DNA of 64,000 nt from Bradyrhizobium iriomotense (lineage in GTDB: Bacteria > Pseudomonadota > Alphaproteobacteria > Rhizobiales > Xanthobacteraceae): contig NZ_JAFCJZ010000003.1 in NCBI RefSeq assembly GCF_018130765.1, forward strand, positions 186,001 through 250,000. Reading direction: 5' to 3'. The notes below the pieces were generated by a model, which worked only from the letters and a program-made list of their open reading frames with translations, searched no databases and was not told the origin of the DNA. Shown piece by piece: positions 1 through 8,343 of this stretch. Position 1 is the stretch's first letter. Each line of letters begins with the position of its first letter. Both the position numbers and the translations under genes were made by a program.

Positions 1-1
1 T

Positions 2-616
2 TTCGGCGGATTGTGGCTGATCGCGGGGCTCGCCTTCGCCTTTCGAAGCCAATTGCCGCGGCGGTTGATCCTGTCCGCGCTGGCAACGGGCGTGGCCGTC
101 ATCGCCGGCTGGCTTGTTACCTATCAGCTCTCGCAGGCTTCCTTCGCGCCGGTGGCGCTGAAGAGCCTCACCTTCAGCGGGCCGTCAGCCGAGGCGCTGA
201 TGCTGGTGCTCAACAGCTCGCAGCTCCGACTCGGCTTCGACCTCGGCATCATCCCCGGCGTGTTCCTTGGTTCGTTCATTGCCGCGGCGGCTGCGGGCGA
301 ACTGAAGCTCGAGGGATTTTCGGACGGGCTCGGCATGCGGCGCTATCTGCTCGGCGCTGTGCTGATGGGATTCGGCGCGATGCTAGCCGGTGGATGTGCA
401 GTTGGCGCCGGCGTGACCGGGGCCTCGGTGTTTGCGCTCACCGCCTGGCTCGTGCTGGGCGGCATGTGGCTGGGGGCGGGGTTCACAGACCTGTTCGTCG
501 ACCGCGGCGGCATGCCGCAATCGCAACGGGCGGAGAGGCACCATACCGTTCCGGAATCGGAACCGAAGTACAGCCGATCACCCACGAGGAGCGGAGCAGA
601 TTTGGGAACGGTATAG
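2..616 (+). CDS. YeeE/YedE family transporter, C-terminal part
   Basis: The frame is open from the window edge, so the N-terminus lies outside. The visible part has four or five hydrophobic segments and the GGCAVGAGVTG motif near the end, a hallmark of YeeE/YedE (sulphur-compound transport) inner-membrane proteins, in which the conserved Cys is thought to handle thiosulphate or a related sulphur species. The family normally ends soon after the last membrane segment (about base 505 here). The following 35 or so residues are hydrophilic and look like read-through into unrelated DNA, part of which resembles a gene remnant on the other strand, so the native stop may be lost. The family is fairly sure; the substrate is not known. 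Confidence 0.75.
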   Translation, partial: FGGLWLIAGLAFAFRSQLPRRLILSALATGVAVIAGWLVTYQLSQASFAPVALKSLTFSGPSAEALMLVLNSSQLRLGFDLGIIPGVFLGSFIAAAAAGELKLEGFSDGLGMRRYLLGAVLMGFGAMLAGGCAVGAGVTGASVFALTAWLVLGGMWLGAGFTDLFVDRGGMPQSQRAERHHTVPESEPKYSRSPTRSGADLGTV

Positions 617-669
617 TAGGGAAACCCGCCCGGCGCGACAAAGCGCCATGCCTCCTGGAATTCAACGAC
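529..669 (-). pseudogene. Possible PQQ-like beta-propeller blade remnant
   Basis: On the minus strand one frame reads as a single propeller blade: a W-R-F opening, then SAPLLVGDRLYFGSDSGTVW and a CLSA end. This matches the PQQ-repeat pattern (SP-L-V-x-G-D-x-V-Y-F-G-S-x-D-G-x-x-Y-x-L-D-A). No second blade and no complete gene surround it, and it lies under the odd tail of the YeeE-like frame. It is best read as a scrap of a lost PQQ-propeller gene; a chance match of about 45 residues cannot be excluded. Confidence 0.4.
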
Positions 670-1183
670 GGCTGAAATCTTCACGCTCGATCGCGTGAGC
701 CCGAGATCTGCCAGCGTCATCAAGGATGTGACCGAGATCTTCCGCCGCTCCGCCCAGCGCGGATCGATAATCGATCACGGCAAAGGCCGAAGCGATGTCG
801 AGCCCATGCTGCCGCAGCGCTTCCATCAACTTTAGCGATCTGCGGCAAATCAACTCAGGATATTTCCTAAGTGATATTGCAATCGAGTGCGCCCTTGTGG
901 TGTCTGCTTCATCTCAGTTTCGTCAATCCAAAGGACATGCATAAGGGGCAGGGGCAGTGAAACGTTCGACTTCGGGCGAGTCGTACGCACGTAATGTGTT
1001 GTCACATGAAGACGAGTTGAGGTCATCATCGGCGGCGCGGGGCGTTTCGGTGAGGTTTGCGAGCATTGTCTCCTGGCTACTCCGAGGAGGGGGCGGGGCG
1101 CCGCGTAGTCTAATCCTCAGCATCGCGAATGCGTAGCTTCTCCAAATGTACCAGGTTGTGGATTTGATGGAGCGGCCAATCCT
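670..1183. other. Intergenic stretch without a convincing gene
   Basis: Several short frames exist on both strands but none resembles a known family or has a good ribosome binding site. The only structure seen is the first copy of a 34-bp direct repeat at 831-864. The stretch, together with the flanking scraps, suggests an old insertion or deletion scar. Confidence 0.5.
831..864 (+). repeat. 34-bp direct repeat, copy A
   Basis: Starts tttagcgatctgcggcaaat and continues caactcaggatatt. It matches 1744-1777 at 30 of 34 positions in the same orientation. The two copies bracket the membrane-protein gene at 1184-1705, about 0.9 kb apart. Confidence 0.6.
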
Positions 1184-1705
1184 ATGATGCTGATCGGGTT
1201 TGTCTCCACTAACGCCAAAGACGTCGCCATCAGGTTCGTGACGGTCTTCGTCATAAGTCTCCTGCTAGCGCTGTTACTCAATTGGCTCGCGCCGTATCGG
1301 ATTGACGCGACGCAGGGGTTTGTCCGAGGCGCGGCGGGGGCAATTGCCGCTGGGCGTTATGAGGCGGCGTTCGTTTTCGGCTTTATGTTGGGCTATACTT
1401 TCGTGGTCGCTCCGTTTTTTTTCGGCGCTACGCGAAGGATGTGGAGCGCAATTGATGCGGGTCGGTACGATCAGTCGCGCATAAAGGTCTCGCCCATTTA
1501 CCTGACCGTCCTTGTAACGGCCGTCGTGAGCTATTCGCTCTACTTGGCCGGCGTGTGGGTCAGGCAGACGATTCTCCAGGATTCGATGTTTGGTTATCTC
1601 TTCGCGTATCAGGTCTACACCTCGATCTTCCTTCTCTCTGTCTGTGACCTCGCCATTGCGCTGAATCTTCGGTTGCGTGCCGGAGCGAGGCGTGCAGTGA
1701 AATGA
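1184..1705 (+). CDS. Unknown four-helix membrane protein
   Basis: 173 residues with four strongly hydrophobic segments: about residues 16-36, 61-81, 104-126 and 137-160. There is no signal peptidase site and no recognised motif. Basic residues cluster after the second segment (ATRRMWSAID) and at the C-terminus (RLRAGARRAVK), suggesting those ends face the cytoplasm. The double ATG at the start has only a weak Shine-Dalgarno sequence. It sits alone between two 34-bp direct repeats and next to decayed genes, so it may be cargo of an old mobile segment. Function unknown. Confidence 0.6.
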   Translation: MMLIGFVSTNAKDVAIRFVTVFVISLLLALLLNWLAPYRIDATQGFVRGAAGAIAAGRYEAAFVFGFMLGYTFVVAPFFFGATRRMWSAIDAGRYDQSRIKVSPIYLTVLVTAVVSYSLYLAGVWVRQTILQDSMFGYLFAYQVYTSIFLLSVCDLAIALNLRLRAGARRAVK

Positions 1706-1743
1706 CTCTCGGCGCGAGTTCGCTCCCGTCGACTTTCAGAAAT

Positions 1744-1777
1744 TTTAGCGATGTGCGACAATTCAACTCAGGATTTT
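1744..1777 (+). repeat. 34-bp direct repeat, copy B
   Basis: Starts tttagcgatgtgcgacaatt and continues caactcaggatttt. Four mismatches against copy A at 831-864, same orientation. It lies 38 bp after the stop of the membrane-protein gene. Confidence 0.6.
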
Positions 1778-1990
1778 GATAGACGTAAATTACTACTCAT
1801 CTTTCGCTCGTGGTAGCTCTATTCAACATCAGCGCGCTGCGAATTGGAATGAACGACGAAATTTGTGCGGCCAACGTGAGCGCCTCTATAGGCGCAGTTT
1901 TCGTCGTCTTCCGCTTCTTGCTCGGCCTCGTGCGAGGAGGCGGAAGTGCAAATTTGACTCGCCGGCCGCGGCTATTTTCTTTTCATCGCT

Positions 1991-2464
1991 TTGTTGAATG
2001 CCTTCATCCTTGCGATCCTAATCGCCGTCATCTTCTTTGTTCGGTTTGCGGACTACATTGGCGCGATTCTGGGCGGCATCTTGGTCATGGGCGCGCTCTA
2101 TGTACTCCGAAACGCCATCGTCTTCGATCTCGCCTGCCTTCAGCGCCCCCACCTCGCAATCAACGTGTCCAGCGGAACTATGTCTATCGAGGCCCAGCGC
2201 CGTGAGCTGGTGATTAGCGCCTCGAACGTTCGTGAGTACTACGTCTACAACAACAAGCTCGTACTTCGGGCGCACGCTCTGTCTGGCCAGCCTAATGTCA
2301 TGCCCGCCGCCAGAATCCGTAACGGGCAGTTCGTTGTCATCTACTTGTATTAAATAGGAGACGTCGCCGCGTTTCTGCGCGAGCTCCGAACGTTCGACGG
2401 CTCTTTCGAGGACAAGCTCAAGGTCAACACAGGGATGTTCATTCAGGCGATAGGAAACGTCTGA
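1991..2464 (+). pseudogene. Decayed YcxB-like (membrane plus PH-like) protein
   Basis: The open part (1991-2353, TTG start) encodes two hydrophobic segments followed by a beta-rich stretch with SGTMSIEAQRRELVISASN and KLVLRAHAL. This layout resembles YcxB-like proteins, with two membrane helices and then a small PH-like domain. A TAA at 2351-2353 interrupts the frame, but the same frame continues sensibly (GDVAAFLRELRTF) to a TGA at 2462-2464, where YcxB-like proteins have their closing helix. The hydrophobic run also extends upstream of the TTG to a stop at 1955 without a start. Read as a gene with a premature stop and a lost N-terminus. The family call is tentative. Confidence 0.45.
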
Positions 2465-3152
2465 ATCATAAAAGGGAAGTAGGGGCACTCATGAGCGATA
2501 ACAGCACCACGGCGGGGCGGTGGGGCGCTGTGTTTGTCGATGAACGAAATCATGTCGTCCCTGAGAACAGAAGCAGCGCTTTGGAACCGGTGGTGACCAC
2601 GACGAAGCGAAGGAAGCCGACCAGACGGCGTTCAGAGCGAACCGGTCGAGCCGCTTTGCGAGTCGTCGCGCTCCCTTTGATCCACACATCTTGCGCTGCG
2701 TCACGTCGTCGCAATGAAGGCGACAGAAGCGCGCAGCAGTCACTCCATCACGAAGATCTGGAAACGCGAGGGCTTATTGCGGCGCTCCGCTAGGGAAATC
2801 ATGCGCCTCTGATGAACGCACTCTCGTCCATCTTCCTGCAAAAGTTCAGCGGCATTGATCTGGAACCTTCCAAGCGCCATTGGCGCGGCGTCAACTGACT
2901 CGAGTTCTCGATGATCGAGACATTCTAAGTCCTGGCGCACGCATTTGCGTTGCGGTCGCGCTAACGTCTCTCTACAGAAGCGGTGCAGATATTTCGCAAT
3001 CGGACGTTGTCAACGATAGCCGTAGGCAACTAACCCAGAGCGCGAGTCTGCGTAGGAGCTTATTCACGAACCATAAGTGTCGGCCAAGTGCGGGCGCGGC
3101 GACGGATCTTCGATCCGTGGCTGCTGCAGCCTGAGCGCGGAGTCGTGTCACG
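2465..3152. other. Long stretch with no convincing gene
   Basis: One frame (2491-2793, 100 codons) has a fair ribosome binding site (aagggaag) but an Arg/Ser/Thr-rich translation with no family resemblance, typical of a non-coding frame. The 200 bases before the TonB receptor should hold its promoter. I looked for an Irr/ICE-like or Fur-like iron palindrome there and saw none. Confidence 0.5.
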
Positions 3153-5471
3153 TTGGCCGACGTACTGCCGATGAGGGACTTTCTGGGAATGCGACGTGCA
3201 GATGGGATGGGAACGGTAGCTCGCATTGGTGCGACGCTGCTTGGTGGAGTAGCGTTGCTGGCCTGGTTTGAATCGCCCGCGCTATCGCAGACATCGCAAG
3301 GCGCGAACTCCCTTCCGCCCGTAACGGTCGATGCGCCGACGCCGAACTCGATCCGCCGTATGCCGATCAAACGGGATGGCGCCAGAGCCCGGTTGGCTTC
3401 ACGGCGCATCGCGGCAGTTCGTGCTCCGCAGACGGATACAGTCGCGGGACAAGCGCAGCAGTCGCGGTCGGGTGTCGCGCCCGCGTTCGCCGGGGGGCAG
3501 GTCGCTCAGGGCGCTCGGCTGGGGATGCTCGGAAATACCGACACAATGAAGTCGCCGTTCAACGTGACGAGCTACACGGACAAATTCATCCGGGACCAGC
3601 AGGCTGCGACGGGTGCGGATGCGTTGATCCTCGATCCTTCCGTGCGAAGTTCCCACCCAACGGGCGGTGTGGTGGACTCGTTCAACATTCGCGGTTTCCC
3701 GATCAACGAAGGCAACAACGGTGAGTTCGCCTTCGAAGGTCTTTACGGAATTGCGCCGACATACCGCATCTTCACGGACTACGTCGAACGTATCGAGGTG
3801 CTGAAGGGTCCTTCGGCCGCGCTCTCCGGAATTGCGCCAAACGGTGGCGTTGGCGGCGTCATTAATGTCGTGCCTAAACGCGCGGAAGAGGACTTGACCC
3901 GCCTGACTGCGAGCTACGGCTCGACCGCACGATTTGGCGGTCACTGGGATGTTGCGCGGCGTTACGGCGACGGCAGGGAATGGGGCGTGCGAGCCAGTGG
4001 TAGTCTCCGCGACGGCGATACGCCGATTGACCGTCAGTCCGAAACGACGGGCGTCGCATCGCTGGCTCTCGACTATCAGGGCGAACGGTACAGGTCCTGG
4101 CTCTACCTCATCGCCCAAGCCGATCGGTTCGACGCTCCGTCACGTCCATTCCTCGTGGCTCCCGGCCTGCAAGTACCAAAGGCGCCGGACGCCCGGCTGA
4201 ACGTGACGCAACCCTGGGAATGGTCGCATATCAACGATCAATCGGTCCTCTGGCGCAACGAATACGATGTAAACGATCAGGTTACACTGTTCGCCGATGT
4301 CGGGGGATCGCGGACCAATGTCGAGCGGTTCTTCGGTCTTCCGACGATCACCAGCGCGAGCGGCAACACCACCTCGACGCCACAATTCTTCGGGCTCAGC
4401 ATTGATCGGTACACGTATGATGGCGGTGTCCGGTCTCGCTTCGATACCGGGTTCGTTCACCATGCCGTCACCTTCCAGGCCTCGGTCTATCACGACGAAC
4501 TGTACCGGCGGCTCACCAATGGCAGCCTGGTCGCGTCGAACATCTATAATCCGACGGTAGCCCCAACGCAGTTCGCAAACGAGACCCCGGGGCGTCCTCG
4601 GCTCTCGGATAGTCAGCTCACGGGGGTCTCGATTGCCGACACCTTGTCCGTGCTCGATGAGCGGGTGTTGCTGACTTTGGGTGTACGTCGCCAGGGTATC
4701 GAAGCGAACAACTATCTCTCCAACGTCGGAACGCTAACGTCGTCCTACGACAAGAGCGCGACCACCCCGGTGGTCGGGCTGGTCATCCGGCCCAAGGACA
4801 ATGTCTCCCTGTACGCGAACTATATCGAAGGACTTGCCCGGGGCGACGTGGCGCCCCAGACGGCTTCCAATTTCGGCGAAGTGCTTTCGCCCTACATCGC
4901 CAAGCAGTACGAGGCCGGCATCAAGGTGGACTTTGGCAGGTTTGCAACCACCTTCAGTGCCTTCGAAATCTCGAAGGCGAGCGGCGAACTGTCCGCCGGG
5001 CGCTTCGCCGCGACCGCCGAGCAGCAGGTGCGTGGCCTCGAGCTCAACGTCTATGGTGAACTCGTGCCCGACGTTCGTGTCCTTGGAGGCGTTTCGCTGC
5101 TGGACGGCACGCTGACGAAGACAGCGGTCGCCGCCAATTTGGGTAACACGCCAATCGGTGTTCCGAACGTACAGGCCAACATAGGGGCAGAGTGGGATCT
5201 CCCGTGGATGAGAGATCTCACATTGAACGGAGCGGTCATCTACACGGGGAAGCAGTTCGTCGATACCGCAAACAAGCAACAAATCCCGGATTGGACACGA
5301 CTCGATATCGGTGCCCGCTACACGACGGCGATCAACGGCAAGAAGACGGTCTTCCGCGCAAACATCCAGAATGTGACTGGTGAAAGTTACTGGTCCAGCG
5401 TGGCCTCATTCGGCACGTTCTTCTTGGGAGCGCCGCGCACGTATCTCCTGTCGATGACCGTCGACATGTAA
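3153..5471 (+). CDS. TonB-dependent siderophore receptor
   Basis: Outer-membrane receptor of up to 772 residues that would import a ferric siderophore using TonB energy. A signal sequence (ATLLGGVALLAWFESPALSQ) is followed by a TonB-box-like LPPVTVDAP and a basic linker. The plug domain has the classic pattern of this class: NIRGFPI, then VERIEVLKGPSAALSG, then GGVINVVPKRA. The rest is a 22-strand-type barrel ending in YLLSMTVDM, so the terminal residue is Met rather than the usual aromatic. The given TTG start could equally be ATG at 3171 or 3189; 3189 places the signal peptide best. It is the first gene of the siderophore locus, 61 bp before the next gene, so the locus product is its likely ligand. 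Confidence 0.93.
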   Translation: MADVLPMRDFLGMRRADGMGTVARIGATLLGGVALLAWFESPALSQTSQGANSLPPVTVDAPTPNSIRRMPIKRDGARARLASRRIAAVRAPQTDTVAGQAQQSRSGVAPAFAGGQVAQGARLGMLGNTDTMKSPFNVTSYTDKFIRDQQAATGADALILDPSVRSSHPTGGVVDSFNIRGFPINEGNNGEFAFEGLYGIAPTYRIFTDYVERIEVLKGPSAALSGIAPNGGVGGVINVVPKRAEEDLTRLTASYGSTARFGGHWDVARRYGDGREWGVRASGSLRDGDTPIDRQSETTGVASLALDYQGERYRSWLYLIAQADRFDAPSRPFLVAPGLQVPKAPDARLNVTQPWEWSHINDQSVLWRNEYDVNDQVTLFADVGGSRTNVERFFGLPTITSASGNTTSTPQFFGLSIDRYTYDGGVRSRFDTGFVHHAVTFQASVYHDELYRRLTNGSLVASNIYNPTVAPTQFANETPGRPRLSDSQLTGVSIADTLSVLDERVLLTLGVRRQGIEANNYLSNVGTLTSSYDKSATTPVVGLVIRPKDNVSLYANYIEGLARGDVAPQTASNFGEVLSPYIAKQYEAGIKVDFGRFATTFSAFEISKASGELSAGRFAATAEQQVRGLELNVYGELVPDVRVLGGVSLLDGTLTKTAVAANLGNTPIGVPNVQANIGAEWDLPWMRDLTLNGAVIYTGKQFVDTANKQQIPDWTRLDIGARYTTAINGKKTVFRANIQNVTGESYWSSVASFGTFFLGAPRTYLLSMTVDM

Positions 5472-5532
5472 TCGCAGCTCTCACAGCGTGGTGAGACGTT
5501 TCGGATCCTGCTGAAGAATCAGGCTGATCGAT

Positions 5533-5949
5533 ATGCAAGTTTGCCTCCTTTCGCCAACATGCTTGATCCCAACCGAAGAGGTCGATCCTTACGGGGTGGA
5601 GGAGCTACAGGCGCAAATCCTCGGTGCGGGTTGTTGGACAGTTCCGATCACGGCGGAGAAGGATGCCCTGTTTGTGATGGACGGTCATCACCGGCTGGCA
5701 GTTGCGCACCTTCTGCAGTTGCCGTTGGTGCCAGTAGTTCTCCTGGACTACACCGCGGTCCGGGTGGAGAGCTGGCGCCCGGACCAGACGATTACACCCG
5801 CGTCCATCTTCGCGATGGCGCGCAGCGGCAGGAAGTTTCCCTGCAAGACGACACGGCATATCTTCGATCAGAGCCTTCCCAATTGCAATTTGCCATTGGA
5901 GAGCTTGCACGTCCTTGCTCCGACGGAACGCGCTGTAGCTCGTGCCTGA
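5533..5949 (+). CDS. ParB/Srx-fold protein, SbnI-like (candidate free-serine kinase)
   Basis: 138 residues. The core reads as a ParB/sulfiredoxin nucleotide-binding fold with the signature [13 protein letters not shown] at about residues 48-60. In staphyloferrin B loci the protein with this fold, SbnI, phosphorylates free L-serine to O-phosphoserine, the substrate of SbnA. The gene lies directly ahead of SbnH-like and SbnA-like genes, which supports the same job. It is only about half the length of SbnI (about 254 residues), so the C-terminal part of that protein is absent. The fold is fairly sure from the motif and context; kinase activity is inference. Confidence 0.7.
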   Translation: MQVCLLSPTCLIPTEEVDPYGVEELQAQILGAGCWTVPITAEKDALFVMDGHHRLAVAHLLQLPLVPVVLLDYTAVRVESWRPDQTITPASIFAMARSGRKFPCKTTRHIFDQSLPNCNLPLESLHVLAPTERAVARA

Positions 5950-5959
5950 GGGGGAGGCA

Positions 5960-7351
5960 ATGACCTTGTATTGCCACAAGCCCGGCGCAGGCCTCCCGCC
6001 GATCCTGCGACCAAGCGTGACGAAGCTCCTGAATGGCAACAGTCGGCTGCTGATCGATTGGATCACCCAATATGGGTCTCCGGTCAATTTGATTTGGCCC
6101 GATGAGCTTCAAACGAATCTCGCCGCACTCAGAGGCGTCTTGCGAGAAAGCGGTGTTGCAAGCGCCATCTACTACGGAGCGAAGGTCAACAAATCGCCTG
6201 GGTTATTGGCCGCAGCGTTGCGTGCGGGGGCCGGCATTGACGTCTCGAGCCTCTATGAGTTTCGCGATGCCAGGCAACTCGGTGCCGTCGGCACCCAACT
6301 CGTGGCGACGGGCCCGGCGAAGACCGCAGCTTTCCACAGGGACCTTATCAACTGTCACGCTCTCATCTCGTTGGATTCACCGGAAGAGCTCGAGGATCTT
6401 ATCCGCTGGCTGCCGACGGGCGGCGCGGCTCAGCCGGTGCTGCTGCGTTTGCGTCCTACCAACCAGGCGCGGAGCCGCTTCGGGATGCCGGCGGCGGCCA
6501 TCCGGCACTGTCTGTCCCGGATTGCCAACGAAGACGGACTGCGCGTTGACGGGCTGCACTTCCACCTGAGTGGTTATGATTGGGAATCTCGTGCGCAGGC
6601 GATTGGAGAGGCCGCTGACCTGATCACGGAAGCTCGGGCGCGAGGTTTTGCGCCACGTATGATCGACATCGGCGGCGGCCTGCCGATTCAATACGTCGAT
6701 CAGAGCGCTTACCAGGCGCATCTTGAGAGACTAACGGCTGAGGACTACCGCACCGGAAAGGTGCCTACATCCTTCTATCCCTACGGCGGAGAGCTTTCTG
6801 CGGCCGCGTGGCTGCGCGATTTGCTGCGCGCGCGGATGGCCGATGGTCGAAGTCTCGCGAACTATCTTGTTCACGAAGGGCTGGTGCTCGGGATGGAGCC
6901 CGGCCGAGCACTGGCCGATCAGGTGGCAATTTCCGTTTTCCGCGTGCTGCGGGTGAAAGCCGTTGGCCCCGATACCCATGTCGTCTTCGTCGAAGGCAGC
7001 AGCTTCAGCGCTTGCGAGACCTGGTTTAGCTCCGAATTTCTGGTCGATCCGATCTTGGTGCCGGCCTCTCCGTCGCCTGTCGGCGCGCGATCGATTCGAG
7101 CCTATTTGGCGGGCCACAGCTGCCTGGATGATGACGTTCTCAGCAATCGATGGCTCACCTTTCCGATCGCTCCGCGCGCTGGAGACCTCCTGATCTACGC
7201 CAACACCGGCGGCTACCAGATGGATCTCCTTGAAAACGAATTCCATCGCCATCCGATGCCGAGCCGCCTTTGCGTGGTTGAGGATGCGAAAGGACAGCTA
7301 ACGCTCGTTCCCGACACGACAGGAGAGGCAAAATGCTCTGCACGACCGTAA
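5960..7351 (+). CDS. PLP-dependent type III decarboxylase, SbnH-like
   Basis: 463 residues, alanine-racemase-fold decarboxylase of the DAP/ornithine/SbnH group. The PLP lysine is K75 in YYGAKVNKSPG. HLSGYDWESR, IGGGLPIQY and EPGRALADQ are the usual PLP-phosphate and substrate motifs, and SACETW supplies the Cys donated by the partner subunit. In staphyloferrin B synthesis SbnH removes the carboxylate of a diaminopropionate unit to leave an ethylenediamine arm; the same chemistry is expected here. ATG 5960 follows a strong gggggagg ribosome binding site and was preferred over GTG 5942. The end overlaps the next gene by 19 bases. Confidence 0.88.
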   Translation: MTLYCHKPGAGLPPILRPSVTKLLNGNSRLLIDWITQYGSPVNLIWPDELQTNLAALRGVLRESGVASAIYYGAKVNKSPGLLAAALRAGAGIDVSSLYEFRDARQLGAVGTQLVATGPAKTAAFHRDLINCHALISLDSPEELEDLIRWLPTGGAAQPVLLRLRPTNQARSRFGMPAAAIRHCLSRIANEDGLRVDGLHFHLSGYDWESRAQAIGEAADLITEARARGFAPRMIDIGGGLPIQYVDQSAYQAHLERLTAEDYRTGKVPTSFYPYGGELSAAAWLRDLLRARMADGRSLANYLVHEGLVLGMEPGRALADQVAISVFRVLRVKAVGPDTHVVFVEGSSFSACETWFSSEFLVDPILVPASPSPVGARSIRAYLAGHSCLDDDVLSNRWLTFPIAPRAGDLLIYANTGGYQMDLLENEFHRHPMPSRLCVVEDAKGQLTLVPDTTGEAKCSARP

Positions 7352-8343
7352 GCCAGTTGATCGGCCAAACGCCGGTTATGCCGATCGCCGTCCCTAACAG
7401 CGACGCCACGCTTGTGCTGAAGCTTGAAAAGAATAATCCGGGTGGTTCGATGAAGGACCGCATGGCGCGCAGCATGGTGCTCACCGCGCTTCAGGACGGG
7501 CGGCTTCAGCCGGGCGGTACGATCGTGGAGTCGTCATCCGGAAACACCGGCATCGGGCTGGCGTTGGCCGCAGTGGAGTTGGGCCTACGTTTTATCGCTG
7601 TCGTCGATCATCACGCTGCGCCGGATAAGATTCGCACCATGCGCGCGCTGGGCGCAGAAATTCGCTATGTCGAGGGCGATTTTCGGGAAGACGAGGTCGC
7701 GGTGGTTGAGCGCCAACGGCTGGCCGCCCAACTTGGTGCCCAGCTTCCTGATGCGTTGTTCATGAACCAATCCGACAATCCGGCAAACCCGGAAGGCTAT
7801 GCGGGTTTCGTCGACGAATTGCTCGCACAGCTTCCGGAGGGCATCGACGCCTTTGTCGGGTGTGTCGGCACTGGCGGGTCAATGACCGGTATCGCCCAGC
7901 GTCTGAAGCGGGCTAACGCTGCTATCCGTACCATTGCGGTTGAGCCGGCCGGCTCGATCATCTTCGGCAAACCTGGACATCCCTATTACCAGTCGGGCAC
8001 CGGAACGCCTGCGGGCGACGAAGTCGGCAAGGTGCTCGACTACGGTTGCATCGATGAAGGGGTCCAGGTCACCGACGGCCAAGCCTTCGAAACAGCACGT
8101 TTTATCGCGCGGCGCTACGGGCTTCTGGTCGGGGGCTCGACTGGGGGCACTATATACAAGGCGCTGGAATTCATCGCGGCCGGTAAGCTGCATGGTACGG
8201 TCGTCACGCCCGTTGCCGACGGTGGCGAGAAGTATCTCGGCTCGGTCTTCGACGATGAATGGATGGCCAAGCGCGATTTGTTGGATCCGACAATCGCCGC
8301 ACAACTCGATGCCTGGCTACCTGGAAGAGCGCGCGCAGCATGA
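7333..8343 (+). CDS. Cysteine-synthase-family enzyme, SbnA-like
   Basis: 336 residues, fold-type II PLP enzyme. The Schiff-base lysine is K41 in NNPGGSMKDRMA; SSSGNTGIGLALA is the substrate-carboxylate loop and GCVGTGGSMTG the PLP-phosphate loop. SbnA condenses O-phosphoserine with the alpha-amine of glutamate by beta-replacement; CysK uses sulphide instead. Placement between the decarboxylase and an opine dehydrogenase in a siderophore operon points to the SbnA role, with an amino acid as nucleophile. Which amino acid (Glu as in SbnA, or another such as Lys) cannot be told from sequence alone. Starts inside the preceding gene with gagagg as ribosome binding site and ends in an ATGA overlap with the next gene. 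Confidence 0.87.
   Translation: MLCTTVSQLIGQTPVMPIAVPNSDATLVLKLEKNNPGGSMKDRMARSMVLTALQDGRLQPGGTIVESSSGNTGIGLALAAVELGLRFIAVVDHHAAPDKIRTMRALGAEIRYVEGDFREDEVAVVERQRLAAQLGAQLPDALFMNQSDNPANPEGYAGFVDELLAQLPEGIDAFVGCVGTGGSMTGIAQRLKRANAAIRTIAVEPAGSIIFGKPGHPYYQSGTGTPAGDEVGKVLDYGCIDEGVQVTDGQAFETARFIARRYGLLVGGSTGGTIYKALEFIAAGKLHGTVVTPVADGGEKYLGSVFDDEWMAKRDLLDPTIAAQLDAWLPGRARAA

Noticed and set aside
2491..2793. 100-codon frame with a passable ribosome binding site
   Set aside because: Translation is Arg/Ser/Thr-rich without family resemblance; codon pattern does not look coding.
2900..3152. Iron-responsive ICE or Fur-type box before the TonB receptor
   Set aside because: I looked for TTTAGAA-type and GATAAT-type palindromes and found none that I could support.
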